NCBI RefSeq assembly: GCF_029193885.1
Contig: NZ_JARFVB010000003.1
Location: forward strand, 186,001 to 250,000
Reading direction: 5' to 3'
DNA from: Flagellimonas yonaguniensis
GTDB lineage: Bacteria > Bacteroidota > Bacteroidia > Flavobacteriales > Flavobacteriaceae
Length of the DNA stretch: 64,000 nt
Shown here: in pieces, positions 9,347-22,678 of the stretch
How the letters are laid out: every line of letters begins with the position of its first letter
Position numbering within the stretch: position 1 is the stretch's first letter
Notes under the pieces: generated by a model
Told to the model about the DNA's origin: nothing
What the model saw: the letters and a program-made list of their open reading frames with translations, nothing else
Databases searched by the model: none
Program-made: the position numbers and the translations under genes

Positions 9347-10735
9347 CTATCTCGCATTGAGCGAATAAGCAGACGAACCTCCTTCGGAAAGATCCAATTT
9401 GATCAAATAGGTTCCAGCAGTAACTGCGATATTATCACCTCCTGGGTCTAGAGTTCCATCGGCTCCTGAATCACCATAATCAGAATCCCAAGCTTCATTT
9501 ACCCTGAATTTGATTTCGCCATCGATTAACTCTACATTTTCGCCTACCCATACACCTGGATTCACTTCGGTCAAGATGTAGTCATCTCCTGCGTTGCCCC
9601 AATCGTTATATCCAGAACCAACCACACCTAGAAGTTCAGTTTCTTCCATTGTATATGTTCCTGCATTGAAATCCAAGGTAATCATATAATAACCAGCTAC
9701 TGAAACGATATTGTCACCTCCATCATCCAAAGTTCCATCTGCTCCGGTATCCCCATAGTTGGTACCCCAATCATTGTTCAACCTGAACTTGATTTCGCCA
9801 TCAAGCAATTTCACCCCTACCTTAAAGGTGTCCGTAGTATAATCATAGAAGAATTTAGCATCGGGTCCTGCACCTCCCCAGTCATTATATCCTGATCCTA
9901 CAACTCCCCAAGAATACTCTTCCATGGTATAGGTATTGTCGTTAAGGTTCATGGTGATTTTATAATCACCGGCGGTTACTACAATGTTGTCTCCGCCAGC
10001 ATCCAAGGTGCCATCAGCATCAGTGTCACCGTAGTTATTGGTCCAATCATTGTTTTCACGGAATTTGATTTCACCATCCAACAAATTCACATAGGCAACA
10101 TAAACACCATCTGTATCGGTAGTATAGAAAGGAGCATCTTCAAATGCACCCCAATCATTATATCCAGATCCTACAACTCCCCAGCTTGTTATGTCCCTGA
10201 CCGTATCGCCGCTTTCTACTGATTTCTCCACTAAAGTAATGGGCAACTCGACTACCTCTGAAGTTGTTGATTGTGCATCCGTACCTTCACCACTTCCGGC
10301 AAAAGCCGTTACCTTAAAATAAAGGGTTCCTGTATTTGGTATATCGTCAGTTGAAGGATCGTCATCCAATCCCAACTCATCAGCCATTTTCAACAAAAAA
10401 GACACGTCAACTGCATCATTGGTAATCAACAGGGCCCCTGAATCATAATCTGACTCGGCATCAAAGTTTTCCGAAATGGAACCTACCAATTGATAGGAGA
10501 CCTCTGTTTGTACTCCAAAATTCACTTCGTTCCAAACGAAACGTTCAGCAATGTTATCGGCTGTTTCGGTTGATAATAAGTATTCATCCAAAAAAGTGTT
10601 TTGAAAAGCCACTTCATCAGAGGGGCCCGTCAATGTGAATTCCGGTACATGATCATCGTTTTCACACGCGGTAAATAGAGCAAGGGTCATTACTGCCCCT
10701 ATAATTTGTACTATATATGATTTTATATTTTTCAT
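9347..10735 (-). CDS. SusE/SusF-like starch-binding lipoprotein with three tandem repeats
   Basis: The signal peptide ends at a lipobox (LFTAC, Cys 24). Residues about 25-175 match a SusE-type N-terminal domain (FTLTGPSDEVAFQ). Three ~92-residue modules follow from about 184, 275 and 370, each starting GVVGSGYNDWG and carrying LLDGEIKFR or LIDGEIKFR, then YGD-[ST/TG]-ADGTLD-x-GGDNI. These resemble the starch-binding modules of SusE/SusF, whose conserved Trp and Lys/Arg contact the glucan. The repeats are unusually alike at DNA level. The gene sits directly after susD (14-bp gap), the normal SusCDE order. The protein should be an outer-membrane glucan-binding partner of SusCD. Confidence 0.9.
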   Translation of the reverse strand: MKNIKSYIVQIIGAVMTLALFTACENDDHVPEFTLTGPSDEVAFQNTFLDEYLLSTETADNIAERFVWNEVNFGVQTEVSYQLVGSISENFDAESDYDSGALLITNDAVDVSFLLKMADELGLDDDPSTDDIPNTGTLYFKVTAFAGSGEGTDAQSTTSEVVELPITLVEKSVESGDTVRDITSWGVVGSGYNDWGAFEDAPFYTTDTDGVYVAYVNLLDGEIKFRENNDWTNNYGDTDADGTLDAGGDNIVVTAGDYKITMNLNDNTYTMEEYSWGVVGSGYNDWGGAGPDAKFFYDYTTDTFKVGVKLLDGEIKFRLNNDWGTNYGDTGADGTLDDGGDNIVSVAGYYMITLDFNAGTYTMEETELLGVVGSGYNDWGNAGDDYILTEVNPGVWVGENVELIDGEIKFRVNEAWDSDYGDSGADGTLDPGGDNIAVTAGTYLIKLDLSEGGSSAYSLNAR

Positions 10736-10749
10736 GAGAGTCGTTTTAA

Positions 10750-12300
10750 TTAGAATCCTGGGTTTTGTGTTAAGTTTCCATTGGCCTCCAAGGCGGTCAA
10801 TGGGATTGGAAATAGTTTATAGGTATCCGGTATGGAAGCACCGTTCAAGGTATTCCCTTTCCATGGCCATATATAACTGTTCCCTGTGAATTTGCCGAAA
10901 CGAATAAGATCACTTCTTCTATGCCCTTCAAGGTTGAGCTCTCTAGCTCTTTCGTCCAAAATAAAGTCAAGGGTCAAATCAGATTGTGTCACCGAGCTTG
11001 CATTGGAACGGTTCCGCACGGCATTGACATAACCTAAAGCAGTCCCCATGTCTGCCCCTGAAGCTCCTCGAACGGCACATTCCGCATAAAGAAGATAAAC
11101 GTCTGCCAATCGGAACAATGGGAAATCCGTACTGGAAAAATACGTCGCATTGGATTCGCTAAAATAAAAATTGTTCCTGAACTTGATAGAAGGATATCCA
11201 TCGGTCCACTCTTTATAATCGGACATCTCATAATTGTGGCCTTCTGTCCAGAACAGGGCGGCCCTATCGTCCGTACTGTTTTCCAAATCGCCATCGTTAA
11301 AAAGACCATACCAAGCCTTTGTGGCCCTATGTCCACTCCAACCATCTTCTGCCCCAAATTGGCTCAGAGTCATGGTCTCCGTACTTAAACTACCATTTAC
11401 TATGTAAGTCGTATTTCCATAACTCTGACTAACTTCGGAATCAGCAATCAAAGGAAAAATAATCTCATTGGACAAATAATTGTCCCCGGAAAAAAGACTG
11501 ACAAAATTTGCATCCAAAGAATAACCTCCCTCGTTTATTACCTTGTTGATATACGTTACCGCATCATCAAATCGTTCAGTTCCCGTATAGACACCTGCAT
11601 TCATGTACAGTTTTGCCAAGAGCATCCGTCCCACACTTTTATTGGCCCTTCCATACTCATTGGTATCGGACAACAGTTCCTCGACAGCCAGCAATTCATT
11701 TTCCACATAAGTGAAAAGTTCTTGACGGTCAACTTCAGGTAAAGGTTCGGAGGCACCATAATTTTCCTCTGTAGCCAACACCCCTTTTCCAAAACAGTCA
11801 ATCAAATAATAGTAAGCCAAAGCCCTTATGAACCGAACCTCTCCTTCAATCTGATCTTTGTCATCAATATCCACAGCACCCAACACCAACAAGAGGTTAT
11901 TGGCCTGTGGAATGGTATAATAAATCCGATTATACAGATAGCGGAAGAATTTGTTGTTCTCATCCCAATTGGAAGTTGTGGTCAACTGATCAAGCCCATC
12001 ATCCCCCCAACGGTTTTTCATGGCATCTGCGGTAAAATCCTGAAGGTTGACAATACCCCTAAGGAATGGAGATTCCCCAGCATCATCATCTATATCAGAG
12101 CTACCGGCACCATCTGGACCTGAAAGCGCGAATGACGCATAGAGTCTGGAAAGGATACCTGTGATGGCATCCGGGTCTTCACTTAATAGCTCATCCAAGG
12201 ATACTTCAACTTCAGGTTCCGTATCCAAGTCCTTGGTACATCCCTGAACCATAAGGGTCAAGGGAATTACAAAAAATAATATCGATGTTAGTTTTTTCAT
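10750..12300 (-). CDS. SusD/RagB family outer-membrane glycan-binding lipoprotein
   Basis: The 516-residue protein has a lipoprotein signal (MVQGC, Cys 21), the family N-terminal segment (DLDTEPEVEVSLDELL), TPR-like helices with VRFIRALAYYYLIDCFGKG (~155-175), and the C-terminal FILDERARELNLEGHRRSDLIRFGKF found in nearly all SusD proteins. It ends with the usual YKLFPIPLTALEANGNLTQNPGF. SusD caps the SusC barrel and presents bound oligosaccharide. It lies 9 bp downstream of susC. The surrounding enzymes indicate an alpha-glucan ligand. Confidence 0.96.
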   Translation of the reverse strand: MKKLTSILFFVIPLTLMVQGCTKDLDTEPEVEVSLDELLSEDPDAITGILSRLYASFALSGPDGAGSSDIDDDAGESPFLRGIVNLQDFTADAMKNRWGDDGLDQLTTTSNWDENNKFFRYLYNRIYYTIPQANNLLLVLGAVDIDDKDQIEGEVRFIRALAYYYLIDCFGKGVLATEENYGASEPLPEVDRQELFTYVENELLAVEELLSDTNEYGRANKSVGRMLLAKLYMNAGVYTGTERFDDAVTYINKVINEGGYSLDANFVSLFSGDNYLSNEIIFPLIADSEVSQSYGNTTYIVNGSLSTETMTLSQFGAEDGWSGHRATKAWYGLFNDGDLENSTDDRAALFWTEGHNYEMSDYKEWTDGYPSIKFRNNFYFSESNATYFSSTDFPLFRLADVYLLYAECAVRGASGADMGTALGYVNAVRNRSNASSVTQSDLTLDFILDERARELNLEGHRRSDLIRFGKFTGNSYIWPWKGNTLNGASIPDTYKLFPIPLTALEANGNLTQNPGF

Positions 12301-12309
12301 GTCAAATAT

Positions 12310-15300
12310 TTAAAAGTCCACATTTACCCCAATAGTAAAGGATCGGGGCCTTGGATAGAAGTTATTATCTATTGCATTGAAATTCTCAGGATCCTGCCCA
12401 TCATATTTGGTAATGATAAACGGATTGTTCAAAGCTCCATAAAAACGCATGGATACATTAGGGACCGCATCATCCAATCGGTATCCCAATACAATGTTTT
12501 CACATCTTAGGAAAGTAGCATCTTCCAAAAAATAATCAGACCACGGCACTTCATTCTGTATGTCTACAAAATTGAAGTCTGCCGCTCCAGTATAAAAATC
12601 AAGGACATTGGACAAACTGGCCGTATTATCAGGCAGGGCATTGTCCACCCAACCTGAAGTGAGCCTTTTTGCATTGTATACTTGGCCTCCTATTTGTCCC
12701 CTAAAGCTAGAACTCAAATCGAATTTACCATAGTTAAAGTTAAATCCGAATCCAAAGGTCCAGTTAGGACGTAAAGTTTTATAATATCTGTCATCGTTGT
12801 CAACTACTCCATCCCCGTTAAAATCAGCAAAGGCCCCATGGATTGGATTTCCCTGGTCATCATATAACTGTTTGTACACCCAAGCCGAATAAGGCTGATA
12901 ACCCACGGCATGATACGCCAAATAATTACCCGTACCTGTAGGCAGTCCCGACTCTATTGCAGTTATTTTGGAGACATCTTGCAAATCGGTCACTTCTGCC
13001 CGACTGTATGACGTATTGCCGTAGAACTCCAATGTTATTTTATCTTGATTTAAAGCCCTAACATTAAAATTGACCTCAAAACCCTTGCTCTCGGTCGACC
13101 CCACATTTTTAGCAAAGGATGACCCTAGAGATTGGCCCGGAGCCGTTGGCACATAGGCAAGCAAATCATCAGTAGTTCGGTAATAGGCATCTATAGAACC
13201 ACTGAGGACATTATTCGGGAAAAACCCAAAATCAAGACCCACATTAAAGGTCTCCGCCTTTTCCCAAGTTAAATCCGGATTAAAATTTATGGCAGAATAC
13301 AGGGCGTAACCACTTAAATATTGACTTGTGGCCCCACCAGCTTCAAATAACGGAACTGAAGGGTAATAGCCTACAGACCCAGTAATATCCTGCTGCCCTG
13401 TTCTACCCCAGCCAAGTCTTAGCTTTAAATTGTTCACAAAATCGATATTCTCCATAAAATCCTCTTCATAAATCTTCCAAGCCAGGGCTGCTGCAGGAAA
13501 ATAACCCCATCTATTATCTTTTGTAAATAGAGATGAAGCATCTGCCCTAAAAGAGAGTGTCAGAAGGTATTTATCATAGAAGTTTATGTTGGTACGACCA
13601 AAGAACGACTGTAAGTTAAGCTCTGTATAATAACGATTGGTAGGATTCTGCTCATCAATCTGCAATTTTCGAAGCCCTGTTGCATCATCGTAAGTGTACT
13701 CTTCCTTATTACCGTCGTTTTTAAAATTCTGATAGGAATACCCAGCCTGAACATCAAAATTGGAAACAATCCCATCCAATTCCTTTTCGTAGGCCAAATA
13801 AGACTCAAGCGTTCGGTTTATAATATCCTGATTTTCTCTATAATTGACCCCTGGATTGAAAACACCCATTCTTTCATCTTCATTTATATTATAAGTAGCA
13901 ATGGAATTATCCGAATACACTTCTTTAATCTTGGATTTGGAAGCTTCAATACCCACATTCGCCACAGCCCTTAGTTCGGGCAAAAAATGCATTTTATAAT
14001 CCAGCTCCATGTTGGCAAGAATTTTTTTCACTCTTTCCGGGCGATATCTTTGCATCAAAATGGCTACCGGATTCCATTGCCCATCCAACTGCATCACGTC
14101 AAATTCTTCATCATAAGTAAGATTTTGATAATATCCGCCAAAAAGATTGCCTGCGGAATTGTCGTAAATAGGTTTGGTCGGGTCCATATTCACAGCACCT
14201 CCCAATGCTCCACCTTCATCAATCGCATTCTTTTTGGACATGATTCCCTTTGCATTGATGTCAACCTTTAAATGGTCATCCAAAAATCGTGGTGTAAGCT
14301 TTACAGAACTTGTAACACGTTCGTAATCACTTGTCTTTACCAAACCTTGACTATCGGTATAACCCAATGACATTCGAATAGGAACCGACTTAAAAATACT
14401 TCCTCGGGCACTAAAGTTGTGGTCAAAGGAAATCGCTGTACGGTATATGGCATCTTGCCAATCGGTATCATATAAAATCCTTCCCTCTATTGCCTCGGTA
14501 CTTAAATCATCCTCTGCATCAGTGCTAGGATCATCCACACCGAGTAAATCTGTTTCTGTAGGATGGTATTCTTGAATGAATCTTGCAAAAGCATCCCCAT
14601 CCATCATATCTATTTTTTTGCCAACTTTACTAACTGTGGTGTTGGAAGAGAAATTAAATTTGAATCCTCCCGTCAAACCTTTTTTGGTTGTAATGATGAT
14701 TACCCCGTTGGAAGCCCTGGAACCATAAATTGCCGTGGCCGAAGCATCCTTTAGGATGGAAAAACTCTCCACATCGTTAGGGTTGATCAGTGTCAATGGA
14801 TTGCTCACACCTGCTGGATTGGTATTGTCCACTGGAATACCATCAATTACAATCAAGGGATTATTGTTAGCTGTCAACGATGATCCTCCACGAATACGAA
14901 TATTCGGAGCAGAATCGGGCTGACCACCATTGTTGGTAATCCTTACCCCTGCAGTTTTACCCGTAAGGAGTTGATCCGTGGAAACAATGGCACCTTTGTT
15001 AAAGTCCTCCGTAGTTACCGAAGAAACCGATCCGGTGGCATCCTCCACTGTTGTGGTACCATAACCGATCACCACAACCTCATCGAGTAGAGTGGTATCT
15101 TCATCAAGGGTCACGTTCAATGTACCTCCCGAAACAACCACTTCTTTAGGTTGAAACCCAATGTAAGAGAACACTAAAGTGTCACCCATATTGGCTTCTA
15201 TCAGGTAATTCCCATCAAAGTCCGTTGCCGTACCTTGACTCGTACCTTTTATGATGATACTCACACCAGGCAATGGATCCTGGGTTGCGGTATCCGTAAC

Positions 15301-15384
15301 CATCCCTTGCACAGTAATTTGGGCATACTGTACAAAAGGAACCAAGAACATGCACCATAAGAGGTACATTCGTTTAATTCTCAT
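12310..15384 (-). CDS. SusC/RagA family TonB-dependent outer-membrane receptor
   Basis: The 1024-residue protein has a signal peptide (cut near YAQ), a carboxypeptidase-regulatory-like domain (~22-105, PLPGVSIIIKGTSQGTATDFDGNY), and a TonB plug with VVIGYGTTTVEDATGSVSSV. The SusC signature NDVESFSILKDASATAIYGS and GVIIITTKKG come next, then a long 22-strand-type barrel ending with an aromatic residue (GVNVDF). It imports maltodextrins with energy from TonB-ExbBD and pairs with the SusD encoded just downstream. It is the first gene of the minus-strand operon and is divergent from the LacI gene, which probably controls it. Length and domain order are normal. Confidence 0.97.
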   Translation of the reverse strand: MRIKRMYLLWCMFLVPFVQYAQITVQGMVTDTATQDPLPGVSIIIKGTSQGTATDFDGNYLIEANMGDTLVFSYIGFQPKEVVVSGGTLNVTLDEDTTLLDEVVVIGYGTTTVEDATGSVSSVTTEDFNKGAIVSTDQLLTGKTAGVRITNNGGQPDSAPNIRIRGGSSLTANNNPLIVIDGIPVDNTNPAGVSNPLTLINPNDVESFSILKDASATAIYGSRASNGVIIITTKKGLTGGFKFNFSSNTTVSKVGKKIDMMDGDAFARFIQEYHPTETDLLGVDDPSTDAEDDLSTEAIEGRILYDTDWQDAIYRTAISFDHNFSARGSIFKSVPIRMSLGYTDSQGLVKTSDYERVTSSVKLTPRFLDDHLKVDINAKGIMSKKNAIDEGGALGGAVNMDPTKPIYDNSAGNLFGGYYQNLTYDEEFDVMQLDGQWNPVAILMQRYRPERVKKILANMELDYKMHFLPELRAVANVGIEASKSKIKEVYSDNSIATYNINEDERMGVFNPGVNYRENQDIINRTLESYLAYEKELDGIVSNFDVQAGYSYQNFKNDGNKEEYTYDDATGLRKLQIDEQNPTNRYYTELNLQSFFGRTNINFYDKYLLTLSFRADASSLFTKDNRWGYFPAAALAWKIYEEDFMENIDFVNNLKLRLGWGRTGQQDITGSVGYYPSVPLFEAGGATSQYLSGYALYSAINFNPDLTWEKAETFNVGLDFGFFPNNVLSGSIDAYYRTTDDLLAYVPTAPGQSLGSSFAKNVGSTESKGFEVNFNVRALNQDKITLEFYGNTSYSRAEVTDLQDVSKITAIESGLPTGTGNYLAYHAVGYQPYSAWVYKQLYDDQGNPIHGAFADFNGDGVVDNDDRYYKTLRPNWTFGFGFNFNYGKFDLSSSFRGQIGGQVYNAKRLTSGWVDNALPDNTASLSNVLDFYTGAADFNFVDIQNEVPWSDYFLEDATFLRCENIVLGYRLDDAVPNVSMRFYGALNNPFIITKYDGQDPENFNAIDNNFYPRPRSFTIGVNVDF

Positions 15385-15494
15385 ATTGAAGTTTGTTAAA
15401 GTTAATTTTTAAGAATATGCTATATTTCACTTCCCAAAGGCGAAAATATGTAATTAAGACCCCCATTTTTTTGACATTTGTCAGTTTTGGGCAC

Positions 15495-15506
15495 TTACAA
15501 CGTTTT
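15495..15506. promoter_or_regulatory. Candidate LacI-family operator between susC and the regulator gene
   Basis: TTACAACGTTTT contains the AACGTT core (15499-15504), centred on CG as in many LacI/PurR operators, in the 177-bp divergent gap. A related CAACGCTT stands at 16724-16731 before the transporter gene. The symmetry outside the core is weak, so this is a suggestion only. Confidence 0.25.
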
Positions 15507-15545
15507 CTGGTTGACAAAAAATTACCTTCTGACCCTTAATCCGAG

Positions 15546-15553
15546 TATATTTG
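15546..15553 (+). promoter_or_regulatory. -7 promoter element of the LacI-family gene
   Basis: TATATTTG matches the Bacteroidota -7 consensus TAnnTTTG exactly. No TTG stands at the expected upstream distance, so only the -7 half is supported. Transcription would begin near 15560, favouring ATG 15601 over the upstream ATG 15562 as the start of the regulator. Confidence 0.45.
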
Positions 15554-15600
15554 AGAAATAATTGGATTTTACCCCTGAATCCGATGAAAGATCATGCAGA

Positions 15601-16668
15601 ATGAAACCTAAAATGACGCTCAAAAAGATTGCCTCGGAGTTGGGGCTTTCCATTTCAACCGTATCCAAAGCACTTAAGAACAATAAGGATATCAGTAAGG
15701 AGAACAGGGAAAAAGTACAGGCATTCGCTAAATACTACAATTACCGCCCCAACAGTGTTGCACTCAGCCTCAAAAACAGGAAAACCAAGACCATTGGCGT
15801 GATAATTCCCGAAATAGTCCACCACTATTTTGCAAAAGTCATTTCGGGCATAGAAGAAGTAGCCAATTCCAAAGAATACAACGTTATCATTGGAGTAACC
15901 AATGAATCGTTCAACAAAGAAATCATCAACATGGAAATGCTGATTGATGGCAGTATTGATGGATTTATCATCTCGCTTTCCAAAGAAACATTACAGAAAA
16001 AGGATTATAAACACATCAGGGAGACCATTAACCAAAATATACCCGTGGTGATGTTCGATAGGGCCGTTGATGAGATACCATGTGACAAAATCATCATAGA
16101 TGATCGCAAGGCAGGCCGTATGGCCATTCAAAAATTGATTGATGAGGGACGCAGAAAAATCCTATTGCTTACCACAAAGGATTATTTGAGCATAGGTCGT
16201 CTCAGAACAGAGGGATACAAAGATGCACTAGCCGCCAACAATATCCCCTATCATGAAGATCTAGTCGTAAGAATTGGAGAACTTGGGGATTCCGAAGAAG
16301 ACCAAAGAAACTTGGAACAGCGCATCAACAGGGTGTTTGAAATGCATCCAGATATTGATGGTATTTTCGGGGTCAACGAAATTTATGCCGTTACTGCCCT
16401 AAATGTCGCCAGACTGCGTGGTCTCGATGTGCCCGAGCAACTTTCCGTTATCGGTTTTTCCGATGGCATCCTTTCCAAGTATGCGCGCCCACACCTTACC
16501 ACGGTCAGCCAACATGGCTTTCATATGGGGGAACTGGCCGCAGAAACCCTCATTTACAGATTAGAGAAAATGGACAAGGACCAGATACCTCCATATACCA
16601 CCCAAGTGGTAAAAACAAACCTTATTATTCGGGATTCCACCAGAAACAATACATCAATTGAATTGTAA
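15601..16668 (+). CDS. LacI family transcriptional regulator of the maltodextrin locus
   Basis: The protein begins with a LacI helix-turn-helix (MTLKKIASELGLSISTVSKALKNNKDIS) and hinge helix (YRPNSVALSLKNRKTKTIGVIIP). A periplasmic-binding-protein-like effector domain follows with GIFGVNEIYAVTALNVARLRG and VIGFSDGILSKYARPHLTTV. The C-terminus is complete. ATG 15601 is chosen because it is just before the HTH and downstream of the predicted promoter; ATG 15562 would add 13 atypical residues. Placed between the susCDE arm and the transporter/phosphorylase arm, it is the likely maltose-responsive switch of both. Flavobacterial homologues are sometimes activators, so the sign of control is open. 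Confidence 0.93.
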   Translation: MKPKMTLKKIASELGLSISTVSKALKNNKDISKENREKVQAFAKYYNYRPNSVALSLKNRKTKTIGVIIPEIVHHYFAKVISGIEEVANSKEYNVIIGVTNESFNKEIINMEMLIDGSIDGFIISLSKETLQKKDYKHIRETINQNIPVVMFDRAVDEIPCDKIIIDDRKAGRMAIQKLIDEGRRKILLLTTKDYLSIGRLRTEGYKDALAANNIPYHEDLVVRIGELGDSEEDQRNLEQRINRVFEMHPDIDGIFGVNEIYAVTALNVARLRGLDVPEQLSVIGFSDGILSKYARPHLTTVSQHGFHMGELAAETLIYRLEKMDKDQIPPYTTQVVKTNLIIRDSTRNNTSIEL

Positions 16669-16708
16669 CTGGAAAGACCAAAAAGAGGTTCTTTATCATA
16701 AAAAGACA

Positions 16709-16716
16709 TATCTTTG
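16709..16716 (+). promoter_or_regulatory. -7 promoter element before the sugar transporter
   Basis: TATCTTTG matches TAnnTTTG. A weak TTC-type -33 (16689-16691) lies 17 bp upstream. The following CAACGCTT (16724-16731) resembles the CAACGTTT site upstream of susC. This could drive the transporter-GH65-GH97-GH13 operon. Confidence 0.4.
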
Positions 16717-16801
16717 TCCTTATCAACGCTTATATTTTACTTCCCAAGTAAAGAAATGGGCAGCCTAAACTGCTCATATTGTGAAACTAACACATATCAC
16801 A

Positions 16802-18154
16802 ATGTTCCAAAAGCGTAGATTAAGCTTCTGGGAAATCTGGAACCTCAGTTTTGGATTTCTTGGAATTCAAATGGGTTTTGCCCTCCAAAATGCCAATGCC
16901 AGTAGAATTCTCCAAAGTTTCGGGGCAGATGTCCACGAACTATCGTGGTTTTGGATCGTAGCCCCACTCACTGGACTTATTGTACAGCCCATTGTGGGCC
17001 ATTACAGCGACAAAACCTGGACCCGTTTAGGCCGTAGGCGACCTTATTTTCTTACGGGAGCCCTTTTAGCTTCGTTGGGTCTTGTCCTTATGCCCAATGC
17101 TGACATGTTCACCGCCTTTTTACCCTCTCTTTGGGTTGGTGCCGGTATGCTCATGGTCATGGATGCTTCCTTTAATATTGCTATGGAACCTTTTCGGGCT
17201 TTGATTGCGGACATGCTACCATCGGACCAAAGAACTTTGGGCTATAGCATCCAAACCGTCCTTATTGGAGTTGGAGCCGTTATAGGTTCGTGGCTTCCCT
17301 ATGCATTGACGAATTGGGTGGGGATCAGTAATACTGCCGTGGCAGGGGAAGTTCCTTTGAACTTGCTGATTTCCTTTGTAATAGGTGCCTTAGTTCTCAT
17401 CATCAGTGTGGCAATCACAGTGTTTACCACAAAAGAGTACACACCTGAGGAAATGGCACTGCTCAATCAAAATGGGGAATCTGAGGGAACAGAAAAAAAC
17501 ACGAATAGTCTACTCGATATATTTACCGACTTTGCCCTAATGCCAAAGACCATGCGTCAATTGAGCTGGGTCCAGTTTTTTTCATGGTTTGGGCTTTTTG
17601 GGCTTTGGGTATTCGCCACCCCTGCCATTGCAGAGCACATTTATGGTCTGGACCCCAACAATAGCCAGAGTACTGCCTATCAAAATGCAGGTGATTGGGT
17701 GGGTATCCTGTTTGGGGTGTACAATGGGATTTCTGCCATTTTTGCCTTTTTCCTGCCTGCCATTGCAAAAAAGGTAGGACGAAAAAAGACCCATACCATT
17801 TCTCTGGTAGTAGGAGCCTTGGGTTTCCTATCCATTTACATTATGCCCGATGAAAACTGGCTGATACTTTCCATGGTGGGAATCGGGGTTGCTTGGGCCA
17901 GTATTTTGGCAATGCCCTACGCTATTCTGGCAGGCGCCATTCCTCCTCAAAAAATGGGGGTTTATATGGGTATTTTCAACTTTTTCATTGTAATACCACA
18001 AATCGTGAATGCCTTTATCGGAGGCCCCATGGTGGAATACTTTTATAATGGTCACCCCATCTATGCTTTGGTAACAAGTGGGGTAGCATTTTTAATTGCA
18101 GCTCTATTGGTGGCAAGAGTGGAAGATATTGATGACAAAGGACTCTCAATTTAA
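16802..18154 (+). CDS. MFS sugar (probably maltose/maltodextrin) transporter
   Basis: The roughly 450-residue polytopic protein has about 12 hydrophobic segments and the GPH/SLC45-like motifs FLGIQMGFALQNANASRI, GHYSDKTWTRLGRRRPY (loop 2-3) and ADMLPSDQRTLGYS. Such carriers move alpha-glucosides across the inner membrane with a cation. In flavobacterial maltose loci this type lies beside GH65 phosphorylase, as here. GTG 16781 is in frame and would add seven residues; ATG 16802 (MFQKRRLSFWEIW) fits relatives. No binding-protein-dependent ABC system accompanies it, so this is the probable route into the cytoplasm. Confidence 0.92.
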   Translation: MFQKRRLSFWEIWNLSFGFLGIQMGFALQNANASRILQSFGADVHELSWFWIVAPLTGLIVQPIVGHYSDKTWTRLGRRRPYFLTGALLASLGLVLMPNADMFTAFLPSLWVGAGMLMVMDASFNIAMEPFRALIADMLPSDQRTLGYSIQTVLIGVGAVIGSWLPYALTNWVGISNTAVAGEVPLNLLISFVIGALVLIISVAITVFTTKEYTPEEMALLNQNGESEGTEKNTNSLLDIFTDFALMPKTMRQLSWVQFFSWFGLFGLWVFATPAIAEHIYGLDPNNSQSTAYQNAGDWVGILFGVYNGISAIFAFFLPAIAKKVGRKKTHTISLVVGALGFLSIYIMPDENWLILSMVGIGVAWASILAMPYAILAGAIPPQKMGVYMGIFNFFIVIPQIVNAFIGGPMVEYFYNGHPIYALVTSGVAFLIAALLVARVEDIDDKGLSI

Positions 18155-18254
18155 CTGAAATTCATATTTTTCAAGTTACCCTAACATACACAAAAACAAA
18201 ACTATAGGTTTTAGATTTCATACAAACTAGAAACACGTCAATCAACAGTAAAAA

Positions 18255-22668
<4,414 letters not shown>

Positions 22669-22678
22669 ACAAACACTC

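Noticed and set aside
9350..10190. Regular repeats that might be taken for a CRISPR array
   Set aside because: The repeats are in-frame ~276-bp protein modules of the SusE-like lipoprotein, not short spaced repeats.
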